From: Polyangiaceae bacterium
GTDB taxonomy: Bacteria > Myxococcota_A > Polyangia > Polyangiales > Polyangiaceae
Direction of reading: 5' to 3'
Assembly: GCA_016715885.1 (NCBI GenBank)
Contig: JADJXL010000015.1
Coordinates: 434,001 to 498,000, forward strand
Length of the DNA: 64,000 nt
Shown here: positions 1 to 9,053 of the stretch, in pieces
How the letters are laid out: every line of letters starts with the position of its first letter
Position numbering within the stretch: the stretch's first letter is position 1
Translations under genes and position numbers: made by a program
Notes under the pieces: model-generated
Told to the model about the DNA's origin: nothing
Databases searched by the model: none
The model's input: the letters and a program-made list of their open reading frames with translations, nothing else

Positions 1-30
1 CGGGGGCACCCTACCACGAATCGGGGCGGT

Positions 31-46
31 TGTTTCACGTGAAACG
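31..46. promoter_or_regulatory. parS-like ParB-binding site 1
   Basis: The 16-mer TGTTTCACGTGAAACG matches the bacterial parS consensus TGTTNCACGTGAAACA at all but the last base. It lies just beyond the 3' end of the GHKL ATPase gene. Chromosomal parS sites nucleate ParB spreading and normally cluster around the origin of replication. Three more copies occur in this window. Confidence 0.85.
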
Positions 47-56
47 GAGGGAACGA

Positions 57-1559
57 TCACCCGCCGAGCGCGTAGCTTTCGAGGAACTCGATTCCACTTC
101 GAACGGGGCCATCTGCGTGCACGACATAAATCGGAGCGCGCATCGCCCATGCAAGCCGTACAGCTTCATACATGAGCGCATGGAGAAAGCTTTGCGTGCA
201 AACTTCGATACCCGCAAAGTCGAAGACGAGGAGGCGATTTGCGAGTACGGCTGGGCGGATGCGATCTTTGGCGACACCCGCGGCGAGTGTCGTGTTTTCG
301 TTGAGCTCTCGAACTCGAATCGTTTCCGGATCGCCCGCGGGCATCTCGAAGCGTACCCAATGGCGAACCGCTCGTGCAGGGGTGCGTGCGCGAGCCGCGT
401 CATGAATGGATTGGGTCAACTGGGCATAGTTTGTAACAGTGCTCGATGGGATCTCGAATACAACGAGAGTTCCGGGGAAACCGATACCTTGCGGCAACAG
501 AAAACGCGGCACGACTCGATCTCCCTCGACGTCATCCCGACTGGCCAGCACCAACGCACTACCGCGACTGGCTACGAGCAACCGGCCTTGGGTGCGCTTT
601 GCCATCTCCGCAATGAAGAACAAACCAAGGCCTGCGTTGTCGCGTGAACCCGTAAGTCCCTGGGGGAACGTCCCGGAGATATGCGGCCACAGCGCGCGTT
701 CAAGTGCAATGCGAGGATCTTCCAAGCCCTTGTGCATTCGCCCGACGTGCTCGGGGATGCCGATGCCCGCATCAGCCACGGCAACTTGAATGACAGGGCG
801 GTTCGCGTAGGCCCCGCGGTTCATCAATTGGGCGGCGGCAACTCCTCCCAATGTATCTTCGCTGTGTTGAATGACATTTCGCAACAACTCGATGAGAACA
901 TAACGAATGCTCAGGCGAATATCATCGTCGCTCGCGGATGGGACCATCAAGCGGCTCATCTCGTCAGCACATGAGTCTATCTCTTGGTACTGTGTTACGC
1001 GCCGGAGTCGAACGGTACGTGCAGCTTCATGCTGCGCTTGCGTTTGTTGACCTGTGATAATTTCATTGAATCCCAGCGCATAGGCGAATCTTGCTGCGTC
1101 GCCACTGCGCCCCGGCACAACACGAAGCTTTGTTGCCGTGCGTTCAGGCAAGCATAATGCAGCTAAAGCAACGAGCCCCCAAGCTTCGATGACGCCGACG
1201 TCGTCGAGGGCGAACGTTTCATTCTGGAGTCGTTCACCGACCAGCCAGGAAAGGAATGGCTCAGGCTGATCCAATTGAATGCGATGCGGCTGGGGCTGCG
1301 CTGGAAGCGCTTGCAGGGCCGTTTTCGGCAAGTTGGATGCCGACGAATGGTGTTCGGGATGCGGAAATAGCGCCTTCCAAAGATCCTCCGCCGCCTTCTG
1401 TTGCCGAGCACTACCGTGTTTGATGTAATGGTTGAGCCGTCGTCGAAGGAATCCCCGATCGATGTCGGTGAGAAGTGCCAGGGCTGCATCCAGATTACCC
1501 CCTGCAATCCCGAGGGCTCTTATGACGAGTTTCTTGGACACAGACCGAACGCTACTCAT
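57..1559 (-). CDS. GHKL ATPase with C-terminal STAS-like (DUF4325) domain
   Basis: About 500 aa, predicted soluble. The central part has the GHKL ATP-binding signature: an N-box (LIELLRNVIQHS), a G1 box (VADAGIGIPEH) and a G2 box (GLGLFF). The last 70 or so residues (LLVFDFAGIEVCTQSFLHAL) look like the DUF4325/STAS-like domain often found beside such ATPases. The N-terminal 150 residues are helical and unassigned. There is no dimerisation/phosphoacceptor His box, so it is more like an anti-sigma or switch-type ATPase than a sensor kinase; this is inference. I chose the ATG at 1559, although its GGAGG is very close; a TTG at 1577 is possible. The gene is monocistronic and has a parS site at each end. 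Confidence 0.75.
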   Translation of the reverse strand: MSSVRSVSKKLVIRALGIAGGNLDAALALLTDIDRGFLRRRLNHYIKHGSARQQKAAEDLWKALFPHPEHHSSASNLPKTALQALPAQPQPHRIQLDQPEPFLSWLVGERLQNETFALDDVGVIEAWGLVALAALCLPERTATKLRVVPGRSGDAARFAYALGFNEIITGQQTQAQHEAARTVRLRRVTQYQEIDSCADEMSRLMVPSASDDDIRLSIRYVLIELLRNVIQHSEDTLGGVAAAQLMNRGAYANRPVIQVAVADAGIGIPEHVGRMHKGLEDPRIALERALWPHISGTFPQGLTGSRDNAGLGLFFIAEMAKRTQGRLLVASRGSALVLASRDDVEGDRVVPRFLLPQGIGFPGTLVVFEIPSSTVTNYAQLTQSIHDAARARTPARAVRHWVRFEMPAGDPETIRVRELNENTTLAAGVAKDRIRPAVLANRLLVFDFAGIEVCTQSFLHALMYEAVRLAWAMRAPIYVVHADGPVRSGIEFLESYALGG

Positions 1560-1603
1560 CTCCTCCACCGCACGCAAGTTTGATGCACGGCGAGCTGAGC
1601 CGT

Positions 1604-1619
1604 TGTTTCACGTGAAACA
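1604..1619. promoter_or_regulatory. parS-like ParB-binding site 2 (perfect)
   Basis: TGTTTCACGTGAAACA is a perfect 16-bp palindromic parS. It lies in the divergent intergenic region between the GHKL ATPase gene and the outer-membrane-like gene at 1660, so ParB bound there could also affect both promoters. Confidence 0.92.
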
Positions 1620-1659
1620 CAAGCTCAACGGACGGTTGACCCATCCGCGCGACTGAGCG

Positions 1660-2283
1660 ATGCAGTCAGACATGAGCGCACTTCGAAGCTTGGCGCGATG
1701 CACCCAGCGAGCCGTCGCAGTGGCACTTGGCGCATGCATCGGCCTCGTCACGCACCAAGCCAAGGCCGAACCTCAAACCACCGCCGCCATTACCATCGGA
1801 GCAGCAGGCCGCGCGCTCAACCGCCAGTTCTGGGACGAGACCGTCTTCCACCTCGGCGTCCGCAGCGATGTCCTGTTCGGCCGATCAAAGGTCTCGAGCT
1901 TCGGCTTCGGACCCTACGCCGAAGTGGCCACCCACGCGTTCGACGAACTGCAATTCGGTGGCGGTGGAGCCGCATTACTGCCCGTCATCGACGGACTTCC
2001 CATCGTGCTGTCGGCTGGAGCCTACGGCAGATACGCTCCCGCTATCGGCCTTGAACCGGGCGTCGCCGGATCCTTCTTCTGGGGCTTTCGCAGCTACAAC
2101 CACCACGACCCGTACAACATGGCCGGCGGACTCCTCGCCCAATTCCGCTACGGCCTCGGCGCATCCGGCGAAACGTCCATCGTCATCTCCGCGCAACTCG
2201 ACATCGTCGCCCTGTCGCTCCCCGCGCAACTGCTCATCAATGCGCTGCGAGGAGGATCCCCATCGACACGGCCCGTGAAGTGA
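1660..2283 (+). CDS. Putative outer-membrane / exported protein
   Basis: 207 aa with an N-terminal signal peptide: basic start, hydrophobic stretch AVAVALGACIGLVT, likely cleavage after AKA. The mature part alternates short hydrophobic strands with Gly, Tyr and Phe (FGFGPYAEV, VLSAGAYGRYAPAIG, GLLAQFRYGLG), as in small beta-barrels. No family was recognised. The start could be ATG 1660 or ATG 1672. The gene converges directly on the Uma2 gene with no gap between the stop codons. Confidence 0.6.
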   Translation: MQSDMSALRSLARCTQRAVAVALGACIGLVTHQAKAEPQTTAAITIGAAGRALNRQFWDETVFHLGVRSDVLFGRSKVSSFGFGPYAEVATHAFDELQFGGGGAALLPVIDGLPIVLSAGAYGRYAPAIGLEPGVAGSFFWGFRSYNHHDPYNMAGGLLAQFRYGLGASGETSIVISAQLDIVALSLPAQLLINALRGGSPSTRPVK

Positions 2284-2907
2284 TCACCCGCGCTCGCGGA
2301 TCAACTCCCAGTAACGCCGCACCGTCGCCGTCTGATCCTGCTCCCCCTGACGCACGAACTCAGCGAGCTCCACCACGTCGAGCGTAGGCAACAACGCACT
2401 CGCCTCCGATATCACATACCGGCCGCCCTGAAGCATATGAATCTTCAACTGGTTCGCTTCCCATACCCAAACTTCCCGCACGCCCAAGCCCGCATACACC
2501 GCCATCTTGTCCACCGTCCCGTGCGTTTCGACCACCTCGATAGCGATGTCCGGCTCCGTCGGCAAATCACCGACCTCTCTAAGCACATAACACTCGTCCG
2601 GCTCGAGGCCCCGAGCAGCTTCCTTCTTCTTGAACGTGGCCCCACCGTAGCCGTCGAACCGCATGTTGCGCTCGAGCGCCCAAATTTCGAGCAATCGGGC
2701 GATAAGCTTCTTGATGCGTTCGTGGCGATATGAGGTAGTCATGATCTCCAAACGGCCTTCCAGATAGGTCAATCGCAAGGACGGGTGGTCATCGCCCAGA
2801 GCGCGTAACAAGCCCTCATACGTATCCCAAGAGACGTTCTCCAAGACGACGCCGCCTTCGCGACGTGACGGATCGAGCTGTGACAGGGCGCTTGTGACGG
2901 CTTCCAT
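2284..2907 (-). CDS. Uma2 family (DUF820) putative endonuclease
   Basis: 207 aa. It shows the Uma2/DUF820 pattern: an N-terminal helix region with YLEGRLEIMT, then EPDIAIEVVET followed by K and Y (VDKMAVYAGLGVREVWVWE). This is the PD-(D/E)XK-like core of the family. Uma2 proteins are abundant in myxobacteria and cyanobacteria. A nuclease role is assumed from the fold and has not been shown for this subgroup. A second, divergent member is at 16858. The ATG at 2907 is preceded by GGAGAA in the minus-strand reading. Confidence 0.85.
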   Translation of the reverse strand: MEAVTSALSQLDPSRREGGVVLENVSWDTYEGLLRALGDDHPSLRLTYLEGRLEIMTTSYRHERIKKLIARLLEIWALERNMRFDGYGGATFKKKEAARGLEPDECYVLREVGDLPTEPDIAIEVVETHGTVDKMAVYAGLGVREVWVWEANQLKIHMLQGGRYVISEASALLPTLDVVELAEFVRQGEQDQTATVRRYWELIRERG

Positions 2908-3145
2908 GGCGCTTCTCCTCAGCCGACTCTACCACAGCATTGATTGGCTGGACACACGGTTTGCAAAAGTGGCCACTTCCATGAAGCGCCTCCAGCGACT
3001 CACGCTGGCACATGCTCAACCCTTGCTGACCTAGCAGCCGCTTCCGTCCGCCATGATCGTCCGGCTTTCTCCGTAGGCGCAACTGTTGCCACGTAGCCCG
3101 GCAACTCGGCCGAGCCCATGTTCGGCCCACCCAAGGAGGCGCAAC

Positions 3146-3784
3146 ATGATGTCATGGTGGATACGTGGTGCATTGGCGTCGGCGCTCGTTCTGGCGACCG
3201 CCTGCGGAAGCTCGGTCACTGAAAACGGCACCGGCGGCGCCGGAGGCACCGGCGGCACCGGCGGCGGGACCGCAGGAACCGGCGGCGACGGAGGCGCCAT
3301 CCCACCGCAATGCGCCGTCGAAACGTCGGAACAAGGCCCCTACAACGTGAAGATCCGGTTCGAGAACAACGGCGCATTCCCAGCGTTCTTGCGAAAAGAT
3401 TGCGCTCTCCAGTACACCATCGAATCCTGCGCCGATGACTACTCGGCACCCGTAGCCACCCGCACCTTCTGCAGCCAGGCGTGCGGCACCCCGAACGGAT
3501 GCATCGTCTGCGGAGCTTGCCCGCAGGAAAGCGTGCAGCTCGATGTAGGTGCGAACACCGCCGATACCTGGACTGGCATGCGCTACACCTTCGGCACGAC
3601 CCCCGAAGGGTGCTCCTGCCACGAAGAGCACGTCGCTCAGGCGGGGCGATACCGAATCCGAGTGCCCGTGTACGCTTCGGAGATGGATGCTCAAACAGGC
3701 ACCCCCGCATACGAGGTGACCATGAACTTCGAGCTGCCCGCACCGAACGGCGCGGTGAACGTGCTGATCGGGCAATCGCCGTGA
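3146..3784 (+). CDS. Gly-rich-linker lipoprotein
   Basis: 212 aa from ATG 3146, which follows an AGGAGG-type site (a second ATG follows immediately). It has a lipoprotein signal with lipobox LATACGSS, so it is probably anchored in the outer membrane. Next comes a low-complexity GTGGAGGTGG linker typical of myxobacterial surface lipoproteins, then a Cys-rich globular part with at least nine Cys in pairs (CSQACGTPNGCIVCGAC and CSCHEEH). Disulfide bonding in the periplasm or outside the cell is likely. No catalytic motif was recognised. It stands alone between convergent and divergent neighbours. Confidence 0.75.
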   Translation: MMSWWIRGALASALVLATACGSSVTENGTGGAGGTGGTGGGTAGTGGDGGAIPPQCAVETSEQGPYNVKIRFENNGAFPAFLRKDCALQYTIESCADDYSAPVATRTFCSQACGTPNGCIVCGACPQESVQLDVGANTADTWTGMRYTFGTTPEGCSCHEEHVAQAGRYRIRVPVYASEMDAQTGTPAYEVTMNFELPAPNGAVNVLIGQSP

Positions 3785-3929
3785 AGGAAGGCACCACATA
3801 CGGGTGTTGATCAGGGAATTGCCGGCCATTGCACCTCGAGCGGTCGTGGGTGCGCGCACGTACCGCCGTGGCGAAGGGATTCAGCGCTCGTGACCGTGGA
3901 GAAGCAAGTTCAGCGATGCCGAGCGACCA

Positions 3930-4658
3930 TCACGGCGTGCAGGCCGGAATGACGCCAGCGCATGTTCGACAGTCGACCGAGGTGTCCTGCCCGATGCGGC
4001 AGTAGAACGGCGCTTCGTCGCGCACGTCGCAATCCAGGCCTGGATTCGCCGGATCGTCCGCCTCGGCGGGGAAGTAGATCAGACACCCGTTGCAGACTGT
4101 GATCGGGAACGCCCATTCGTCCGTCTCGACGTCCACGCCGCCCAGCGTCTCACCGCGCAGGACGACCCTCGCGACGACTTCCTGCCCCGATGTGATCGAC
4201 TGAGCGGCCGTCGCATCGATCAGGGTGACGCCTACCGCGCCATAGCCCGGATCGGTTCCCGTTGCGGCGTCTGCAAATCCCGATACTGGAACGAGGAAGT
4301 TGCCGTTCGCGATCGGATCACCTGCACTGTTCGTCAGGTTGATTTCTGCCTCATGAAAAACGACGCGCGACGTTTCCGTTCGAAGTGTCGAAGCGTTTCC
4401 ACGACGAACGAGCTGGTTACCGACGAGCAGAGCTGCGGTGTATTCCGACGCGCCTGTTGCTGCGAACGCCGTATCGTATGCGCCGCGGAACAGGAGATCG
4501 GCATTCGAGTCCGCGAGGACCGTGCACGTATCCTGTGGGATGACCATCGCTCCGCGGATGAAGATGCTGCTTCGGTTGTCAGCACAGCCTGGGCCCAACA
4601 CCATTCCAAAGGCACCAAGCGCAATGAGCGAGCCAATAAGTTTCTGCCGGATCTTCAT
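3930..4658 (-). CDS. Putative lipoprotein
   Basis: 242 aa from the ATG at 4658, which has GGAGG upstream. The longer reading frame to 4808 lacks a convincing start. Lipobox GPGC follows a hydrophobic stretch (LIGSLIALGAFGMVL). The mature protein is beta-rich with no repeated linker. A C-terminal cluster of Cys (VCNGC, LDCDVRDEAPFYCR, VDCRTCAGVIPAC) suggests disulfides. No family was recognised. It is the gene downstream of aroKB on the same strand, about 150 bp away, with a hairpin between them. Confidence 0.7.
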   Translation of the reverse strand: MKIRQKLIGSLIALGAFGMVLGPGCADNRSSIFIRGAMVIPQDTCTVLADSNADLLFRGAYDTAFAATGASEYTAALLVGNQLVRRGNASTLRTETSRVVFHEAEINLTNSAGDPIANGNFLVPVSGFADAATGTDPGYGAVGVTLIDATAAQSITSGQEVVARVVLRGETLGGVDVETDEWAFPITVCNGCLIYFPAEADDPANPGLDCDVRDEAPFYCRIGQDTSVDCRTCAGVIPACTP

Positions 4659-4764
4659 GTTCAGGGACCTCCAACGCGCCCAGCCGCGAACCTCGAACAA
4701 AGAGGCTGAATCGCATCGTATCCAGGATTCGGTCCGGCGGCCAAGATCCCCGGTTTGAACATTT

Positions 4765-4804
4765 GGGTTTTGGGTCGTCTGCGGCGCCCTTCGCCCCAAA
4801 CCCC
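4765..4804 (-). terminator. Possible hairpin downstream of aroKB
   Basis: An inverted repeat (GGGTTTTGGG against CCCCAAACCC, about nine or ten pairs, one mismatch) lies 4 bp past the aroKB stop, in the gap before the next gene on the same strand. There is no clear T-run, so intrinsic termination is only a possibility. Confidence 0.3.
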
Positions 4805-4807
4805 GCA

Positions 4808-6417
4808 TCAGTCGTCGTGTTTACCTGTGCTTCTGCTGAAAAACTGACGCACGTCCTCGATCGGGACGACCTCGATTCGTGGCTGGCCAACTTCTTCGAG
4901 CAGCACCAGGCGCAAGGTCGACGCAACGCGCTTTTTGTCAAATGCAACGAGCTTCATGGCTTCGTCGAGAGGCTGCTTGGACAGGTCCGTTGGCAGCCCC
5001 GTTGCCTCGAGCAGCTCGACGATGTGTTTGGCTGCACCTTTCGCGGTGATGCCTCGAGCTTGACCAAATTGCAAGATGGCCACCATGCCGAGGGCCACGG
5101 CTTCTCCGTGTGAGTCGGCTGTAGTTGCCGGCGGCTTCGAGTCCGTGGCCGATGGTGTGTCGAAGTTGAGCAGCATGCGTTCGCCGGATTCCCGTTCGTC
5201 GCGACTGACGATGCCGGCTTTGACTGCGAGGATCGGCGAATCATTTCGCGCAAGGCATCGATGTCTCTGTGGAGGACGCGTTCGCGCTCGTTTCGCATGA
5301 AGTCGATGAGCTCTGCGTCGGCGATGGCGCCGGACTTGATGACTTCGGCGAGGCCCGAGGCGTAGGCTCGATGGGACTCGGAGAGGACGTAGGCGGGGTT
5401 GATGATGACGCCTGCGGGCTGGTGGAAGGCGCCGACGGCGTTTTTGGCGAGGCCCAGGTCGACGGCAGTTTTTCCGCCGACGGCGGCGTCGACCATGGAG
5501 AGCATGGTCGTGGGAACGGCGATCCAGCGGACGCCTCGGAAGAGGACAGCGGCGGCGAAGCCGGTGATATCGGATACGACGCCTCCGCCGAGGGCGATGA
5601 CGAGGGAATTGCGGTCGGCGCCGCCATCGACCAGGGCGTGGAGGATTTGGTCGACGGCGGGCCACTGTTTGTGGACTTCGCCGGGCGTGAGGGTGACTGT
5701 GCCTCCGAAGGGGATGTTGGCTGCGCGGAGGGTGTCGATGATGGGTGCAGCGGCGAGGGGTTCGACGTTCGTATCGGTGACGAGAAACGCGGTCGAGGGG
5801 GCGACGGTACGTGCGAGCTCGGCGATGGCGCTGGGGGTGTCGTCGGTGATGCGGGCGGCGTAGGTGGCGGAGCTTGCGCGAACGATGAGGGACTCGTCGC
5901 GCCATGCGTGGAGGATGGCGCGGGCGATGTCGTGTGGGTCGCGGTGGTCGGTGCGCACTTGTGCATGTGCGTCTGCATACGTGGACGCGCGTATGGCGAG
6001 CAGTTCGCGGATGCGGTCGAGGGGGTTGTGTGCGCGGTCCAGGAGCGGTCTGCCTGGACCGTGGACGCGTGCGGCGATGGTATTGGGGTGAGCGACGAGG
6101 TTGACGACGCAGGCGTGGTCGAGGGCTTCGTTGCGGAGGGACGGGTTGACGAGGGTGCCGCCGCCGAGGGCGATGACGCGCGGTTCGTTGGAGGCGAGGA
6201 GCGAGCGGAGGGTCTGGGCTTCGAGTTGGCGGAAGGCTGCTTCGCCGGCGGAGTCGAACAAGGTTGCGATGGTGGTTCCGGTGGCGGATTCGATGGTGGC
6301 ATCGAGGTCGATGAAGGGGACGCCGGCGCTCGAGGCGACGAGCGGTCCCACGGTGGATTTGCCGGTGCCCATGAAGCCGCCGAGCAGCAAGGGTCGGCGA
6401 AGTGTGGTTTTGCTCAT
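4808..6417 (-). pseudogene. aroKB: Fused shikimate kinase / 3-dehydroquinate synthase, frame broken
   Basis: The N-terminal 170 residues are shikimate kinase (AroK): P-loop GGFMGTGKST, substrate motif DLDATIE, and ALGGGTLV. They run straight into 3-dehydroquinate synthase (AroB): GGGVVSDITGFAAA, PTTMLSMVDAAVGGKTAVD, GLAEVIKSG. In AroB the frame breaks near 5229, 5161 and 5110. The reading around the breaks spells expected AroB sequence (AVKAGIVSRDERE, then HTIGHGLEAAGNYS in a third frame, then HGEAVALGM), so three deletions (1, 1 and 2 bases) explain it. Each lies at a short homopolymer or an AC repeat. A sequencing error is more likely than decay of an essential gene. Start ATG 6417, just below a parS site. 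Forms a shikimate cluster with aroC. Confidence 0.85.
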
Positions 6418-6424
6418 GTTATTC

Positions 6425-6440
6425 TGTTTCACGTGAAACA
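6425..6440. promoter_or_regulatory. parS-like ParB-binding site 3 (perfect)
   Basis: TGTTTCACGTGAAACA, a perfect parS palindrome, lies only 7 bp upstream of the aroKB ATG, probably in its 5' leader. It overlaps where a ribosome-binding site or promoter element might be expected. Confidence 0.92.
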
Positions 6441-6452
6441 CGTTCCTCACTG

Positions 6453-6582
6453 CCTCACCCCCTAGCCCCCTCTCCCCGTCGCAGCGTAGCTGCTCCGCGG
6501 AGAGGGGGAACAGGGCTCCACCCTTGCTGCACGTTCTTTCTCCCCCCCTCTCCCATTTGGGAGAGGGGGCTTGGGGGTGAGG
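6453..6582. repeat. Long palindromic intergenic repeat (REP/MITE-like)
   Basis: About 130 bp between aroC and aroKB with inverted ends: CCTCACCCCCTAGCCCCC on the left and the complementary GGGGGCTTGGGGGTGAGG on the right. It contains two internal hairpins built on CCCCTCTCC/GGAGAGGGG. A short version of the same family is at 12474. This looks like a dispersed, non-coding palindromic element. It could also act as a bidirectional terminator. Confidence 0.7.
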
Positions 6583-6594
6583 CCCTTCACGCCC

Positions 6595-7760
6595 TCAATA
6601 CCTCGCCAATTGCTCGCGGTACCCATCCACGTTGCGCCGCAGCTCCACCAAACTGTCTGCGCCAAACTTCTCCAGGAACGCATCGGCCAGCGTAATCGCC
6701 ACCATCGCCTCGCCCACGACCGACGCCGCTGGAACGGCACACACGTCACTCCGCTCGTGCGCCGCCTCGAACGATTCCTTCGTCCGCACATCCACGGACG
6801 GCAAAGCTCGCTTCAATGTGGCAATCGGTTTCATTGCCGCCCGGCACACAACTGGCATCCCATTCGTGATGCCCCCTCGAACCCTCCAGCATGATTCGTC
6901 GGCCGCGTAAACCGGCGGTCAGCCTCGTCGTAACCAATCGGGTCGTGCACCAAAGACCCCCGCCGCCGAGCTGCCTCGAATCCAAGCCCCACCTCCACAC
7001 CCTTGATCGCATGAATGCTCAAGAGCGCCTGACCCAGTCGGCCGTCGAGCTTGCGGTCCCATTGCACGTGACTGCCAAGCCCCGGGACGAGCCCCACCGC
7101 CACCACCTCGAACACCCCACCCAGTGTGTCACCCGCATGCGACGCCTCGAGTATCGCCTTGCGCATCTCGGCCGCCGCGCCTCCGTCCGCACACCCCACA
7201 TCCGATGACCTCGCCCGATCACGTACCTCGGTCCAGGGCAACTCCGACGCCTTGGCCTCGACCGGTCCAATCGATACGACGTGCGCAAAATCTCCACGCC
7301 AAACAGCCCCGAGCAGCTTCCGGCACACCCCGCCCACCGCCACTCGACCAGCCGTCTCCCGAGCGCTCGCTCGCTCGAGAATGTCGCGCAAGTCCTTCCG
7401 GTCGTACTTCAAGCCTCCCGCAAGGTCCGCATGACCCAGTCGAGGCCGCGTCAACGCTTCGGGCACCGCGTCGAACGGAGCTGCCCCCATGCGCCCCACC
7501 CAGCTCGCATGGTCCCGATTCTCGATGCGCATCGCAATGGGTCCACCAAGCGTCTCACCACCTCGCACCCCACCCAAAAGCTCGACCCGATCCGTCTCGA
7601 TCTTCATCCGACCCCCGCGCCCATATCCACGCTGTCGTCGAGCAAGGTCGTCGTCGATGTCCCCCGCAAGCAAAGGCATCCCCGCCGGCATCCCCTCCAC
7701 CATCGCCATCACCGCCGGCCCATGAGATTCGCCCCCCGTCATCCACCTCAAGCGCGTCAT
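6595..7760 (-). CDS. aroC: Chorismate synthase (one frameshift near 6872)
   Basis: Last step of the shikimate pathway, 5-enolpyruvylshikimate-3-phosphate to chorismate with reduced FMN. Signatures include TGGESHGPAV at the N-terminus, RRQRGYGRGGRMKIETD, RPRLGHADLAGGLKY, ASARETAGRVAVG and a C-terminal GVEVGLGFEAA. The frame changes after TNHAGG: inserting one G in the G-run at 6872-6876 restores EGGITNGMPVVCRAAMKP, which is expected AroC sequence, and the frame continues to the stop at 6595. Restored length is about 388 aa, normal for the family. Upstream of aroKB on the same strand. Confidence 0.9.
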
Positions 7761-7896
7761 GCCGAAACGCTAGCACTGCCGCACGTAAGTCGTTACAATG
7801 CGCGCACAGCTTCGCCTCGAAAGTCGCCTTCTTCGCATGAACGCTCACCAAACAAATCAATCAATGAACCGCATGGACGGTTCTGTTTGCGCTACG

Positions 7897-8250
7897 ATGG
7901 CGCCATCAATCGCGATGTCGCAACCGCCCAATAGCCTCCCAGGAGAATGGGACCGACTCGAAGTGTCCGAGCGAGCGGGCGCTGTCCGCTTCTCCGTCCA
8001 CGTTCGCCCCCGTTCATCCCGGTCCGCCATCATCGGCGTACGCGATGGATCGCTCGACGTCGCCCTCACCTCACCCCCAGCCGAAGGCGCCGCCAACGAC
8101 GAGCTCCGCAAACTGCTCGCTCGCGCGTTCGAAGTCACCCGCCGCGATGTCAACATCATCGTGGGCCTCGCAAGTCGCAGCAAGCTCATCGAAATCAATG
8201 GCATCACCCCTGCCCTCGTCCGTGAGCTGCTCAGCAAGGCAAAACGATGA
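7897..8250 (+). CDS. DUF167 / YggU family protein
   Basis: About 117 aa. The DUF167 core reads VHVRPRSSRSAIIGVRDG, VALTSPPAEGAANDELRKLLA and VNIIVGLASRSKLIEI. These are small alpha/beta proteins of unknown biochemical role, often near metabolic genes. The start is uncertain: ATG 7897 or ATG 7915, neither with a strong ribosome-binding site. It overlaps dapF by 4 bp (ATGA), which indicates translational coupling and an operon running through dapF to the regulator at 9050. Confidence 0.85.
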   Translation: MAPSIAMSQPPNSLPGEWDRLEVSERAGAVRFSVHVRPRSSRSAIIGVRDGSLDVALTSPPAEGAANDELRKLLARAFEVTRRDVNIIVGLASRSKLIEINGITPALVRELLSKAKR

Positions 8251-9053
8251 CCAGCGCCCTCGGCACCGCATTCGAAAAGTGGGAAGGCCTCGGCAACGAC
8301 TTCATCATCGTCGAGCTGCCCCAACCTTTCGACCCCGAACGCACGCGCCTCCTCTGTGACAGGCACCGCGGCATCGGCGCCGACGGCATCCTCTTCGTCG
8401 ATCGCTCGGGCCCTCACCCGCGCATGATCGTCACCAATGCCGATGGCTCGCGCCCCGAAATGTGCGGCAATGGCCTCCGCTGCGTCGCCGCATTCCTCGC
8501 AACTCGCATGAGCACCGGCAACGTGACGCTCACCATCGCCACCGACGCCGGCAACAAGCATTGCATCGTCGAACAGGCCGATGGGCAATTCAACGTCGCC
8601 GTCGACATGGGCGCCGCCCGCATCACCGCGCCGCTCGAGGTCACCGCGTCGGGCAAAATTCACACGTTCACGACCGTCGACGTCGGCAACCCGCACGCCA
8701 TCACGTTCGACTCCGGCTACACCGATTCCGACATCGATCGCATTGCCCCCACGGCTGCAACCGCCATCCCTGGAGGCACCAACGTGGAGTTTTGTCGCAT
8801 GATCGAAGGGCAAAGCCGACCTCGCATCGACGTCGTCGTCTGGGAACGCGGCGTCGGCCGGACGCTCGCTTGCGGCACGGGCGCGTGCGCCGTCGCCGCC
8901 GCCGCATGCGAAGCGAATCGCATCCGCTTCGGCGAGCCCGTCGACGTGGCCCTGCCCGGCGGTACGCTCGAAATCACCGTCGACACCCAGCGCAACATCC
9001 GCATGAAAGGCCCCGCTCGACGCGTTTTCCGTGGCGAGGTGATGGCCGTATGA
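8247..9053 (+). CDS. dapF: Diaminopimelate epimerase
   Basis: 268 aa, a full-length DapF. It converts LL- to meso-diaminopimelate for lysine and peptidoglycan synthesis, without a cofactor. The N-terminal motif EKWEGLGNDFIIV and the two catalytic cysteines are visible: C73 in PEMCGNGLRC and C209 in GRTLACGTGACA, which act as the proton acceptor/donor pair. It overlaps the upstream DUF167 gene and the downstream regulator by 4 bp each. Confidence 0.95.
   Translation: MTSALGTAFEKWEGLGNDFIIVELPQPFDPERTRLLCDRHRGIGADGILFVDRSGPHPRMIVTNADGSRPEMCGNGLRCVAAFLATRMSTGNVTLTIATDAGNKHCIVEQADGQFNVAVDMGAARITAPLEVTASGKIHTFTTVDVGNPHAITFDSGYTDSDIDRIAPTAATAIPGGTNVEFCRMIEGQSRPRIDVVVWERGVGRTLACGTGACAVAAAACEANRIRFGEPVDVALPGGTLEITVDTQRNIRMKGPARRVFRGEVMAV

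Noticed and set aside
5269..6465. 398-codon plus-strand frame across aroKB
   Set aside because: Gly/Asp/Val-rich antisense artefact of GC-rich codon use; AroK/AroB motifs are on the minus strand.
7857..8813. 318-codon minus-strand frame over yggU-dapF
   Set aside because: Antisense shadow; DapF catalytic motifs are on the plus strand.
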